The position numbers and the translations under genes are program-made. The notes beneath the pieces were generated by a model. That model was not told the DNA's origin, ran no database searches, and saw only the letters and a program-made list of their open reading frames with translations. DNA of 64,000 bases from assembly GCF_003967555.1 (NCBI RefSeq), contig NZ_BIFS01000001.1, forward strand, positions 62,001 through 126,000, in the 5' to 3' direction. Numbering within the stretch: position 1 is the first letter of the stretch; each line of letters starts with the position of its first letter. This document shows positions 18,102 to 26,044 of the stretch, in pieces. This stretch comes from Dictyobacter kobayashii (lineage in GTDB: Bacteria; Chloroflexota; Ktedonobacteria; Ktedonobacterales; Ktedonobacteraceae).

Positions 18102-19642
18102 TGTTGCTCCTCTCGGGAGGATGAAGGATCATCCTTGGAGGTTGATAGGTTATAGGTCGTTGTGGAATGTGCATTGCCGGCTAAAATAGCCTCCGCACTG
18201 GTAAAGGTAGAAGCAACATCTAAACCATGATCGTTGATACGAAATTCTCGGATCGAAGAGTCATATCCACTTTGCCTCATTTTCATGATAGAGATAAGAC
18301 GGTATAGCTGCGAATACAGTTCTACATACCGTAAAAACACGATATTTTCAACCAGAACAGCCATTTTACTGATCTGCACCGGCATGACAATAGCTGGGTT
18401 AAACAGATCCGCTAGTTCTATCGTCCAGATGGTTGTGACATCTAGATTGCGTAAGGCTGTAAATAATGAGGTTAAGAAAAGGTCCAGCCGCTCCTGAGAT
18501 ACTGCGGTATTTTGAAAACCAGCCAATCCATCAATGAAGAGCCTCTTGACCTTCTTTGTGTGAACAGCTGTGAGAATTTGTTCACCTAAGATATCTACGA
18601 TGTCTTCCGTGGGAGGCTGCGATAAGAAGTCAAGGTGCTCATTTACTGCTTCATCATCCATACTTAATCCTAAATAGGTCATGCGCCGTTTCAGTTGAGC
18701 AGGCGATTCATGAAAACCAAAGTATAGACTCTGCTCTCCTTGTCTGGCTCCAGCATAAAGAAAATGTAACCCCAACAATGTTTTCCCTGTGCCAGGAGCG
18801 CCGAGGACTGCGGTAATAGATCCAGTTGGAAGTCCACCATTAATCATTTCATCAAAACGAGGTAAACCAAAGGCCATTCTGCTCGTTGGTAGAACGGATG
18901 TGAGTGACGAAGGTGGCAAAATTGGCCTTGTCTTCATAAGTGCTTCGGTGCGTGGATAGATTTCAATACCACGGTTACCTATTGTGTATGAGTGGCGACC
19001 TTCCAGAAAACTACTGCCACGAAATTTATGCACTTGCATTTCTCGGATAGATCGCGAGTGATGCAGGTATGACGAGAGGTGAAAAAGTCCATCAACCATG
19101 GTGTGCTCTGGCTGATCGTAAATATCTTTGTCATATTGCATCAATAAGAGCGTCGTACAACCAACAGCCTCAGTGGTTACGCTTAAAGCATGCAAAAATT
19201 CCTTACGGTCCCGCAGGGTTGTAGCATTTTGCTCGATGGTTAACATCCCATCAATGACTAGGAAAGTGGCCCGCTGCTTGCGGACTTCTTTGCGAATAAG
19301 CGTTGTTAGTGCATCCAAACCCTGTTGCTCCAGGGTAGCATAGCCGCTAAGATAGGTAAGTTTATCAGCAACTGGATCTGCGGAAAAGAAGTCAAAAGAC
19401 TGCATGTGCGATAAAATTCTGCTGTGCGTCTCCGCTAGCAGCGTTAAATAGATGGCACGCCCACCAGTAGCGACATGATGAAAGCAGATTTGATTGCCAA
19501 AAATAGTCTTACCTGCTCCCGGTGGGCCCATGAGCAGATATGTTTCACCCTTTAAAAATCCACCACGTAAAATTTGGTCAAATCCCTCAATCCCACTTGG
19601 GACACGTTCAATTATTGTAGGTTGATTAGTAACATCTGTCAT
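18098..19642 (-). CDS. KaiC-like double-RecA ATPase
   Basis: 514 aa with two RecA/KaiC domains. The Walker A motifs are GPPGAGKT (residues 39-46) and GAPGTGKT (281-288), each followed by a Walker B-like strand (TFLVIDG; KRLFIDG). The length matches cyanobacterial KaiC (about 519 aa), and the C-terminus has the family pattern KMRQSGYDSSIREFRI. I do not see the second-domain Ser-Thr phosphorylation pair of clock KaiC, and no kaiA or kaiB is in the window. The family outside cyanobacteria often pairs with two-component proteins, as here. GAGGAG is 8 bases upstream of the ATG. A signalling ATPase is likely; a clock role is not supported. Confidence 0.88.
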   Translation of the reverse strand: MTDVTNQPTIIERVPSGIEGFDQILRGGFLKGETYLLMGPPGAGKTIFGNQICFHHVATGGRAIYLTLLAETHSRILSHMQSFDFFSADPVADKLTYLSGYATLEQQGLDALTTLIRKEVRKQRATFLVIDGMLTIEQNATTLRDRKEFLHALSVTTEAVGCTTLLLMQYDKDIYDQPEHTMVDGLFHLSSYLHHSRSIREMQVHKFRGSSFLEGRHSYTIGNRGIEIYPRTEALMKTRPILPPSSLTSVLPTSRMAFGLPRFDEMINGGLPTGSITAVLGAPGTGKTLLGLHFLYAGARQGEQSLYFGFHESPAQLKRRMTYLGLSMDDEAVNEHLDFLSQPPTEDIVDILGEQILTAVHTKKVKRLFIDGLAGFQNTAVSQERLDLFLTSLFTALRNLDVTTIWTIELADLFNPAIVMPVQISKMAVLVENIVFLRYVELYSQLYRLISIMKMRQSGYDSSIREFRINDHGLDVASTFTSAEAILAGNAHSTTTYNLSTSKDDPSSSREEQQ

Positions 19643-19830
19643 CTATATACTCTCCTCTTTAGTTACGGTATGGTTTCAGGAGTCGTTTCATATTTATACT
19701 TTTTAACTTACAGAAATGATAAATATACCCCGGTATCGCATTGAATATGGTGCTCAATAATTATCTGGAATATACAATATACATACGAGAAGTACCTAGC
19801 AATTGAGGAAAAGATAGTAGTAAGTACTGG

Positions 19831-19907
19831 TTATTGAACAATATCAGCCCCTTGCCTCTCTATCTAATGATTAGATAGAGAGGCAAGGGGCTGATATTGT
19901 TCAATAA
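19831..19907. repeat. Perfect 36-bp palindromic hairpin
   Basis: Arms at 19831-19866 and 19872-19907 are exact reverse complements around a 5-base turn. It sits 17 bases beyond the stop of the PIG-L gene, in the promoter-side spacer of the KaiC-like gene. It has no GC-rich tail, unlike family A. Stem length far exceeds a normal terminator. Confidence 0.85.
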
Positions 19908-19923
19908 CGCTCGCATCTGAGCA

Positions 19924-20817
19924 CTATTGTGCTACATTAATTTGATAGGCCTGTTGTATTGGAGTAAAAATCAGACTATAAGAATCACCCCGCTTCTCAT
20001 GGGAAACCAGGCGCAAACCTTCAAAAAGATCATGCTCTTCTTTTCGGCCTCCATTTACCAGGCTGAATACACGATAGTATTCTTGCGTGCCCCATAATTG
20101 TTGATGTGTTTGCTCGGATATTCGTTGTAAAATGGTTTCATCTGGTATCTGGGTCTGGTGACATTGGATGGCTTGCCATACGGATTGCCAGTATGGCCTG
20201 GTATCCAACCGAGTGGTGATGGACCAGTTTACCCATGAGGTCGCACGCCTTTCCTGTCCATCGATAGTCATGATCAGGTTACCGAAAATAGGCATATATT
20301 GGGTAAACCATTCTTCTGGCGATACACGATAATAGAGCTTCGAGATGCTGTGCGTTTCAGTTCCATTGCTATGGGGATAATAAGGGGAAGCCGCACACAT
20401 TACAGCGGAGGTCGTCAATTGTGAAATAGCAATGTGATCAGGATGCCCATAAAGTCCTTCTGGACCAAATGTGACCACAACATGAGGACGGATTGTCCTT
20501 AATAAGGTGACAATTTTGAAGATGGCTTCGCTTTCTTCTGCCTGGTCCAGATCCCCATCTATATAATTGAGAAAATCCAGGCGTTTGATACCCAGAGCCT
20601 GGCAAGCGCGCCGTAATTCTTGCTCTCGTATCTCCCCTAATGCTTTTTCTCCAGGATAGTCTTTCCAATCGCTAAACCAACCACGCTCGCCCCGGGTCGC
20701 AACTACCAACGTGGTCTCAACTCCTTCAGCAGCATATTTGGCAATTGTCCCTCCCAGGGCTAGTGATTCGTCATCTGGATGGGCTAATATGAACATTAAT
20801 TTTAATGGAGAAGACAT
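19924..20817 (-). CDS. PIG-L (LmbE-like) family deacetylase
   Basis: Zinc-dependent N-acetylglucosamine-type deacetylase family (LmbE/MshB/BshB-like). Zinc and catalytic motifs are AHPDDESLALGG near the N-terminus and GHPDHIAIS (second zinc His). I start at the ATG at 20817 because GGGAGGAATCAAA precedes it; an in-frame start 26 codons upstream lacks such a site. The product is 297 aa. The substrate is unknown: mycothiol or bacillithiol synthesis and glycoconjugate de-N-acetylation are family roles, but no partner genes are nearby. Confidence 0.88.
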   Translation of the reverse strand: MSSPLKLMFILAHPDDESLALGGTIAKYAAEGVETTLVVATRGERGWFSDWKDYPGEKALGEIREQELRRACQALGIKRLDFLNYIDGDLDQAEESEAIFKIVTLLRTIRPHVVVTFGPEGLYGHPDHIAISQLTTSAVMCAASPYYPHSNGTETHSISKLYYRVSPEEWFTQYMPIFGNLIMTIDGQERRATSWVNWSITTRLDTRPYWQSVWQAIQCHQTQIPDETILQRISEQTHQQLWGTQEYYRVFSLVNGGRKEEHDLFEGLRLVSHEKRGDSYSLIFTPIQQAYQINVAQ

Positions 20818-21023
20818 TTTGATTCCTCCCGTTGCTTTCATTTTTTGCCGCTTCCCCTTGAAAAAGAGGAAACAGTCCCTCACTAACTCCACCATTTATC
20901 CACAAGATGCTTAAGGCAACTATGCCCCTACTCCATTCGTCAATCTTATTATTGTCGACTAAATTGATCAACTATATTAAGTATAGGGAAAGATGCATCT
21001 CTTGTCAAGAAATTCTTTCTGTT

Positions 21024-21175
21024 AGTCAGGGCTTTTTACTGTTCGTCCAGAGATCACGAGCAAGCGATACGATGGATCTTCTTTCAGGTGTGGAGTGTGT
21101 GGTGGGCGGGCGCCCACCACACACTCCCAACCCGACGCCGCAGGCATCAAAGAGGAACATAAAAAATCCCTGACT
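21024..21175. repeat. Family B repeat, intact copy with imperfect terminal inverted repeats
   Basis: Ends are agtcagggctttttactgttc and, inverted, agtcagggattttttatgttc. The interior is gtccagagatcacgagcaagcgatacgatgga..., nearly identical to 5699-5732. A central 17-bp hairpin at 21092-21127 (ggagtgtgtggtgggcg / cgcccaccacacactcc) follows. Length is about 152 bp. It has no coding capacity and could be a MITE or a REP-like structured element. Confidence 0.82.
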
Positions 21176-21271
21176 GTTAGGCCAGGGGATAATTTATGGT
21201 CATTCTATTGTTATGAATAAGAGAAAAGAAATGTAAGCTTATTTTTGTTACTTATACTAAAGGAAATTACT

Positions 21272-22355
21272 ATGTCACTTCCTCTTTCTATACTAGATCT
21301 CTCACCTGTTGATTCAGGTTCCACTAGTGCCGAGGCATTACAAAATACACTTAAACTGGCTCGTCTGGCTGATCGTCTGGGCTATAGCCGTTATTGGTTA
21401 GCTGAGCATCATAACACCAGTATGACGGCCAGTCCTGCACCAGAAATTATGATCGGCCATGTCGCTCAGGTAACTCAACGCATTCGTGTTGGTTCTGGTG
21501 GCGTTATGCTTCCTAACCATTCACCACTGAAGGTGGCGGAAAATTTTCAGGTCTTGGAGGCATTGCATCCAGGACGCATTGATCTAGGTCTTGGACGCGC
21601 TCCAGGTACAGATCCTAGAACCGCTCTGGCTTTACGCCGATCCCGCGAGGCACTCAATGCGGATGACTTCCCGGAACAGTTGGCTGAGCTACTGGCGTTC
21701 GCGGGTGAGGCTGAAGGCTTCCCAGGTGGTCACCCTTTCAGGTCGGTGAGGGCTATTCCCACCAATATCTCTTTACCACCCATCTGGTTGCTTGGGTCCA
21801 GCGATTTCAGTGCCCAGGCGGCTGCCATGCTGGGAGTAGGCTTTTCTTTTGCTCATCATATTAATCCTGATTTTGCTCTGCCTGCCATTCAGATGTATCG
21901 TGATCAATTCGTTCCATCTAAACAGGTGCAATCCTCCAGGGTCATTCTGACTACTGGCGTTATCTGTGCGGAAACTGATGAGCAGGCGCAGGAGTTGGCT
22001 GCTGCGATGGCACTGGCCTGGTTACGGCTGCACAGGTCACGCGGGTCCACTCCCATCCCCAGAAGAGACACGCGCTTATCACTATACGATGGCGGAACAG
22101 GCAGTGGTCAGCGAGACACGACGACGGCAAATAGTTGGCCGCCCTGAAGTGGTTCGAGAGAAGTTGCTTGATCTGGTCCAACAAACAGGTGCTGATGAGT
22201 TGATGATTTCAGCTATGATGTATGGACACGAAAACCGTAGTCGAGCTTTTGAATTATTGGCTTCTGCATTTCAATTGCCATCAGCTACCGAAAATCTAAC
22301 AGGTACGGCTAATGAGCAGCAGGAGGATACTTTACATCAGGTTACCTCTCTGTAA
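21272..22355 (+). pseudogene. Luciferase-like (LLM) flavin-dependent oxidoreductase, frameshifted
   Basis: Bacterial-luciferase-fold FMN/F420-type monooxygenase. The N-terminal part holds LSILDLSPVDSG, YWLAEHHNT, VGSGGVMLPNHSPL and DLGLGRAPGTD, hallmarks of the YhbW/LuxA-like subgroup. At about 22042-22048 the frame moves by +1 (one extra base or two missing). It then continues as PLPSPEETRAYHYTMAEQAV and the C-terminal VGRPEVVREKL...GADELMISAMMYGHENR to 22355. The joined protein is about 361 aa, as expected for the family. The start ATG 21272 follows AAGGAAATTACT. Unlike the other frameshifts here, this is not a simple G-run deletion. Confidence 0.85.
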
Positions 22356-22364
22356 TTCCTCAAA

Positions 22365-22445
22365 GCGATCTGCACTAACCGATACTTCCACAGGTGCGCT
22401 TATCGTCTGTGCACACCTGTGGAAGTATCGGTTAGTGCAGATCGC
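22365..22445. repeat. Perfect 32-bp palindromic hairpin overlapping the end of the downstream gene
   Basis: Arms at 22365-22396 and 22414-22445 are exact reverse complements around a 17-base loop. The right arm covers the last 14 bases of the convergent cytidylate-kinase-like gene, including its stop codon. It may serve as a bidirectional terminator, but it is longer than needed. Confidence 0.8.
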
Positions 22446-23159
22446 CTGGACGCCCTGGGTAGCGCGGCAATCCAAATGCTGGTCCCAATTGTTCTGCTGG
22501 TACGCTTAGCTTCCGCGCCTTGCAGACCATGGCCAGGAAGATAAGCTCTACCGCAGAAGGTAGATCTAGTATACCTGTGTTGATAATAATGTCGTAAAGA
22601 TGGGCATCACTATTATCCTTGTTAAATTGCTCTTTGATATTTTGGTGTCGCTGATGGTCTTTTTGCTTTATCCGCGCTTCCGCAGCTTTTACATCCAATC
22701 CTTCACGCTGCATAACATAAACAATACGCTGCTTGAGGGGAGCTACGATGCGGACATGGAGCACATTCCGATAGCTGGCCAGAACCACTTGCGAAGCCCT
22801 GCCGACAATCACAACCTGGCCCATATCAACTGCGGCTCGCAAAACCTGGCCTGATGCATGGCTATAGGTCAAATCATTAATTGAGGGTCCGATAGCTTCA
22901 TTCAAGACTACGGGTGGCATAAAATATTGCGTGGCTTCAAATAGACGTTCTGCAAATCCTTCAACATGCTCATCATGAGTCTGTGCAATAGCTCTACTGA
23001 TACCCAGCTTCTGGGCTACTAGCTGGATAATTTGTGCATCCATCAATGTCCAACCAAGATGGATAGCTAACATCCGCGCAATTTCTCCCCACCACTCCCG
23101 TATTCTCGCGATACGGTAATGGCACATATCGAGGCGGATTGAGATACATTAGGAACCAT
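22432..23159 (-). CDS. Cytidylate-kinase-like P-loop protein, N-terminus frameshifted
   Basis: Matches the cytidylate-kinase-like family (nucleoside-monophosphate-kinase fold). In one frame from ATG 23159 it reads MVPNVSQSASICAITVSREY followed by GSGG, the P-loop. The rest (EIARMLAIHLGWTLMDAQII... VVIVGRASQVVL... VRIVAPLKQRI) is in the frame that runs to 22432. One missing base in the C4 run at 23087-23090 (G on the coding strand) explains the switch. As it stands, the ORF from 23127 lacks the Gly-rich loop and would be inactive. The substrate of this subfamily is not established; it differs from housekeeping Cmk. Confidence 0.78.
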
Positions 23160-23376
23160 GTTTCGCTTCTTTCTTACGTTAAAAATAAGCTGCCTGCGAA
23201 AAGTGTAGCCGCTTCGTTATGCAATGGGTTCATCCTATCTGATGATTCTATTGGATGATTTCTCCCTTACAACCACTGGCTGGTAACATAGAAGACAATA
23301 ATGCCCAAAAGGACAGGAAAACATTGTCCTCTCCTTCAATGCCCTGCATTTTACAGTCATTCAGGCCCGGTCTCGA

Positions 23377-23619
23377 TTAGAGGATGCTCATTAACTTGCC
23401 CGCGAACATGTTCTGTACCGCCTCGGCGATTGTTGCGCTCATACCATGCTGGTTCGCAATCCACCACTCATAATACATCTTCCCACCACACGTTATATAA
23501 GGCGAAATTTCTGCTGAAGAGTCAATGCTCTGTAGTGAGTCAAAAAGCTGCAGGGCAAAATCTTCATCGCAAATGTTATTTACCTGGTCCAGAATAGTAT
23601 TCATCCTTCCATTCCTCAT
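23377..23619 (-). CDS. Hypothetical protein (80 aa)
   Basis: An acidic small soluble protein that I do not recognise. It may start at the ATG at 23619, or at 23604, where GGAAGG is immediately adjacent and therefore too close. It has no membrane segment and three Cys residues. It lies alone between the cytidylate-kinase-like gene and the nucleoside hydrolase gene. Confidence 0.45.
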   Translation of the reverse strand: MRNGRMNTILDQVNNICDEDFALQLFDSLQSIDSSAEISPYITCGGKMYYEWWIANQHGMSATIAEAVQNMFAGKLMSIL

Positions 23620-23829
23620 TTGAGCAAGTTTGCATAGTGAACGATTTTCGCTCTTATGGGGCTATTCTTTTTTGAGCCAGCAATTGCGGTAAAAAAAGGG
23701 ACAAGAACTCAAGTGAACGGGTCTGGTTTTTAGAGAATGGCTTTTAGTAGTTATCAGGTATTTCTCAACAAGTGTATTAGAAAAATGATATCTTTTATTC
23801 AGTAGGTAAAAAACAATTAGGAGGCATTG

Positions 23830-24708
23830 ATGTCAATAAAAGTCATTCTGGATACCGATATTGGCAGTGATATCGATGATGCTGTCTGCCTTGCTTATCT
23901 GCTCGCTCAGCCAGAATGCGAGTTGCTGGGTGTTACAACGGTTTCAGGTGAGGCAGATAAACGTGCGATGATGGCTAGCGCTTTGTGCAAGATTGCGGAC
24001 AAAAATGTTCCCATTTTTCCTGGTGTGGAGCATCCGCTGCTCATTGAAGCCCAACAACCTTACGCTCCACAGGCGGCGGCCTTGGATAAATGGGAACATG
24101 ATACTGTATTTCCACATGGGGAGGCTATTGAGTTTTTGCGCCAGACTATCCGGGCTAATCCTGGCGAGGTGGTTCTATTGGGCATCGGCCCTATGACAAA
24201 TTTAGGTCTGCTTTTTAGTGTTGATCCTGAAATTCCTGCTCTCTTAAAGCAGTTGGTTTTAATGTGTGGGGTGTTTACTGATACGGTTGCGGGAAGTCCT
24301 GAACGTGAATGGAACGCGCTCAATGACCCACATGCAACACATATCGTCTATCAGGCTCCGGTGCGCTACCATCGCTCACTGGGCCTGGATGTTACTACCC
24401 GGGTAACGATGAATGCTAACCAGTTCCGTGAAAAATGTTCTGCTCCACTCTTACGACCGGTGCTGGATTTTGCGAATGTCTGGTTCAAAAAATCTGATCA
24501 GATCACTTTTCATGATCCATTAGCTGCCACAACGATCTTTAATCCTTCTATCTGTACTTTTATACCCGGTACTGTAGAGGTCGAACTTGCCAATACAGAA
24601 CTGGCGGGAAAAACATATTGGACCACCAACAACTCATCACCCAGACACGAAGTCGCGCTAGATGTTCACCCTGAGCGTTTCTTTGAGGAGTATTTCCGCG
24701 TCTTTTAA
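23830..24708 (+). CDS. Inosine-uridine-type nucleoside hydrolase
   Basis: Nucleoside N-ribohydrolase family (IunH-like), which splits nucleosides into base and ribose. The calcium-binding signature [11 protein letters not shown] is at residues about 8-18. The [13 protein letters not shown] and MCG segments and the C-terminal [13 protein letters not shown] (calcium Asp) are also present. At 293 aa it is of normal length. AGGAGG is 7 bases before ATG 23830; a TTG directly upstream is less likely. It probably serves nucleoside salvage. It is followed by a terminator and a convergent gene. Confidence 0.92.
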   Translation: MSIKVILDTDIGSDIDDAVCLAYLLAQPECELLGVTTVSGEADKRAMMASALCKIADKNVPIFPGVEHPLLIEAQQPYAPQAAALDKWEHDTVFPHGEAIEFLRQTIRANPGEVVLLGIGPMTNLGLLFSVDPEIPALLKQLVLMCGVFTDTVAGSPEREWNALNDPHATHIVYQAPVRYHRSLGLDVTTRVTMNANQFREKCSAPLLRPVLDFANVWFKKSDQITFHDPLAATTIFNPSICTFIPGTVEVELANTELAGKTYWTTNNSSPRHEVALDVHPERFFEEYFRVF

Positions 24709-24717
24709 ATCATAAGG

Positions 24718-24767
24718 CTACACAGGGAGCAGGAAGACCAGTTAGCCTGCCTGCTCCCTGTGTAGTT
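24718..24767. terminator. Bidirectional terminator
   Basis: ctacacagggagcagg and cctgctccctgtgtag form a 16-bp perfect stem between the convergent nucleoside hydrolase and membrane-anchored protein genes. Confidence 0.8.
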
Positions 24768-24771
24768 GGCA

Positions 24772-25590
24772 TTATACAGTTGGGGTCGCACTCTTTTTGG
24801 CGCCATTGCCACTTTTTGCCTGAACAGCCAGAAAACGATCAAGCGTCTGAGGCTGCTTGAGCATACGCGTAATCAATGTGTTTACTTGCTTTTGTGTAAG
24901 TTCACCACTAGTGATTGAAGGCTGAAATCCCTGCTGGAAAGCTGACTTAATAATAGTCTGTAATTGAGTAGTAGAGATACCCTGGGTGGTCGCCATACTG
25001 CTTAAGGTTGCTCCTCCCTTCAATTGTGTCTCGAGCTGATCAACAGGCAGGTGCAGCCCCTGAGCAATCTGGCTTCGGATAGTGGACCGATAGCGCGCCA
25101 GGTAAGGAGTATATATATTTCGATTGGCCGGCTTTGTAGCATTAGCAGCAGGAGTCGCTGCCGCAACCGGGGTGGCATTGGTAGCCTGATTAGAGGCGCT
25201 CGCTGTCAGGTTAGGTAAGATCAGCAGAACACCGATAACAAGGAGTAGCAAGACAAGGATGCTTACGCCGCCGATCAACAGCATTTTTTTACTCGGTTGT
25301 TTTTTGGGCGGCTTTGTTGTAGCCGGTGGCATAGTCCCTTGAAAGTTCATTCCCGGCTGAGCAAAACCCTGGGAAGGATTTCCCATGGGTGCGATCGTTG
25401 GCTCTGGCAATGTCGCATTCTGTCCATAGGCAACCGTTGGTGCATCGTAGTCAGAAGGTTGAGGCATCGGCTGGGATGAGGAGACCGTTTCAAAGTTTGA
25501 CTGCATGGGTACAGTTCTTGGATCATCGTCTGGCTCAGGATTACCCTGCGCTTGTCCATTATTAAAAGGAAAATTTGGATCATATGACAT
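24772..25590 (-). CDS. Membrane-anchored protein with Pro/Gln-rich cytoplasmic tail
   Basis: 272 aa, of unknown function. Residues 1-98 are Pro/Gln/Asn/Ser-rich and disordered-looking. A Lys-rich patch (KPPKKQPSKK) precedes a single transmembrane helix (about 103-128). An Ala/Thr/Asn-rich linker then leads to an external helical domain (about 155-250) with repeats of the type QIAQGLHLPVDQLETQLKGG and ISTTQLQTIIKSAFQQG. This domain order recalls stress-exposed sensor or wall-associated proteins of high-GC Gram-positives and Ktedonobacteria. I cannot assign a family. Confidence 0.65.
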   Translation of the reverse strand: MSYDPNFPFNNGQAQGNPEPDDDPRTVPMQSNFETVSSSQPMPQPSDYDAPTVAYGQNATLPEPTIAPMGNPSQGFAQPGMNFQGTMPPATTKPPKKQPSKKMLLIGGVSILVLLLLVIGVLLILPNLTASASNQATNATPVAAATPAANATKPANRNIYTPYLARYRSTIRSQIAQGLHLPVDQLETQLKGGATLSSMATTQGISTTQLQTIIKSAFQQGFQPSITSGELTQKQVNTLITRMLKQPQTLDRFLAVQAKSGNGAKKSATPTV

Positions 25591-26044
25591 GGTTAATTAT
25601 TCCTTACTAAATGCTGCTTCTATTTATTTGCTTGAAACAATGAATATGCAATGTCAAATTCATCAATGTATAACCCTGCTACATTATATAGGAAAACTCA
25701 GGATAGACTATTCAGAAAAACTCAAGAAAGCTTCAAGTTTTTCTCACCCCATAACGAAATAGGCAGGACCATTTTTCACTCTCGGCGAAGAACTTGAAAC
25801 TAACCGCATTGCATGTTCGTGCCTTGAATAAAAACTCTTTAGCTTAAGAAGTTGGGCTTACAAAAATTCATGAGTTTTTTTGTAAATACTGAGCAGTTAG
25901 ATATTTCGTAATCGATAAATTCTCGAACATAGTTTGGATTATTTAGTGCTTAATGGCTTGAATTTTATAGCTCGTTTTGCTATGCTTTTTCAAAAATATC
26001 ACACCAGTCACGATTAGTCGAGATAGTTAGAGTCAGGAAGAGCT
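25591..26044. other. Gene-free divergent intergenic region
   Basis: About 450 AT-rich bases between two divergent genes, with stops in all frames. No hairpin repeat is seen, in contrast to many other gaps here. It should hold the promoter of the large sensor kinase gene. Confidence 0.5.

Noticed and set aside
18098..19642. Circadian clock locus
   Set aside because: No kaiA or kaiB and no recognisable KaiC Ser-Thr phosphorylation pair; only the fold is shared.
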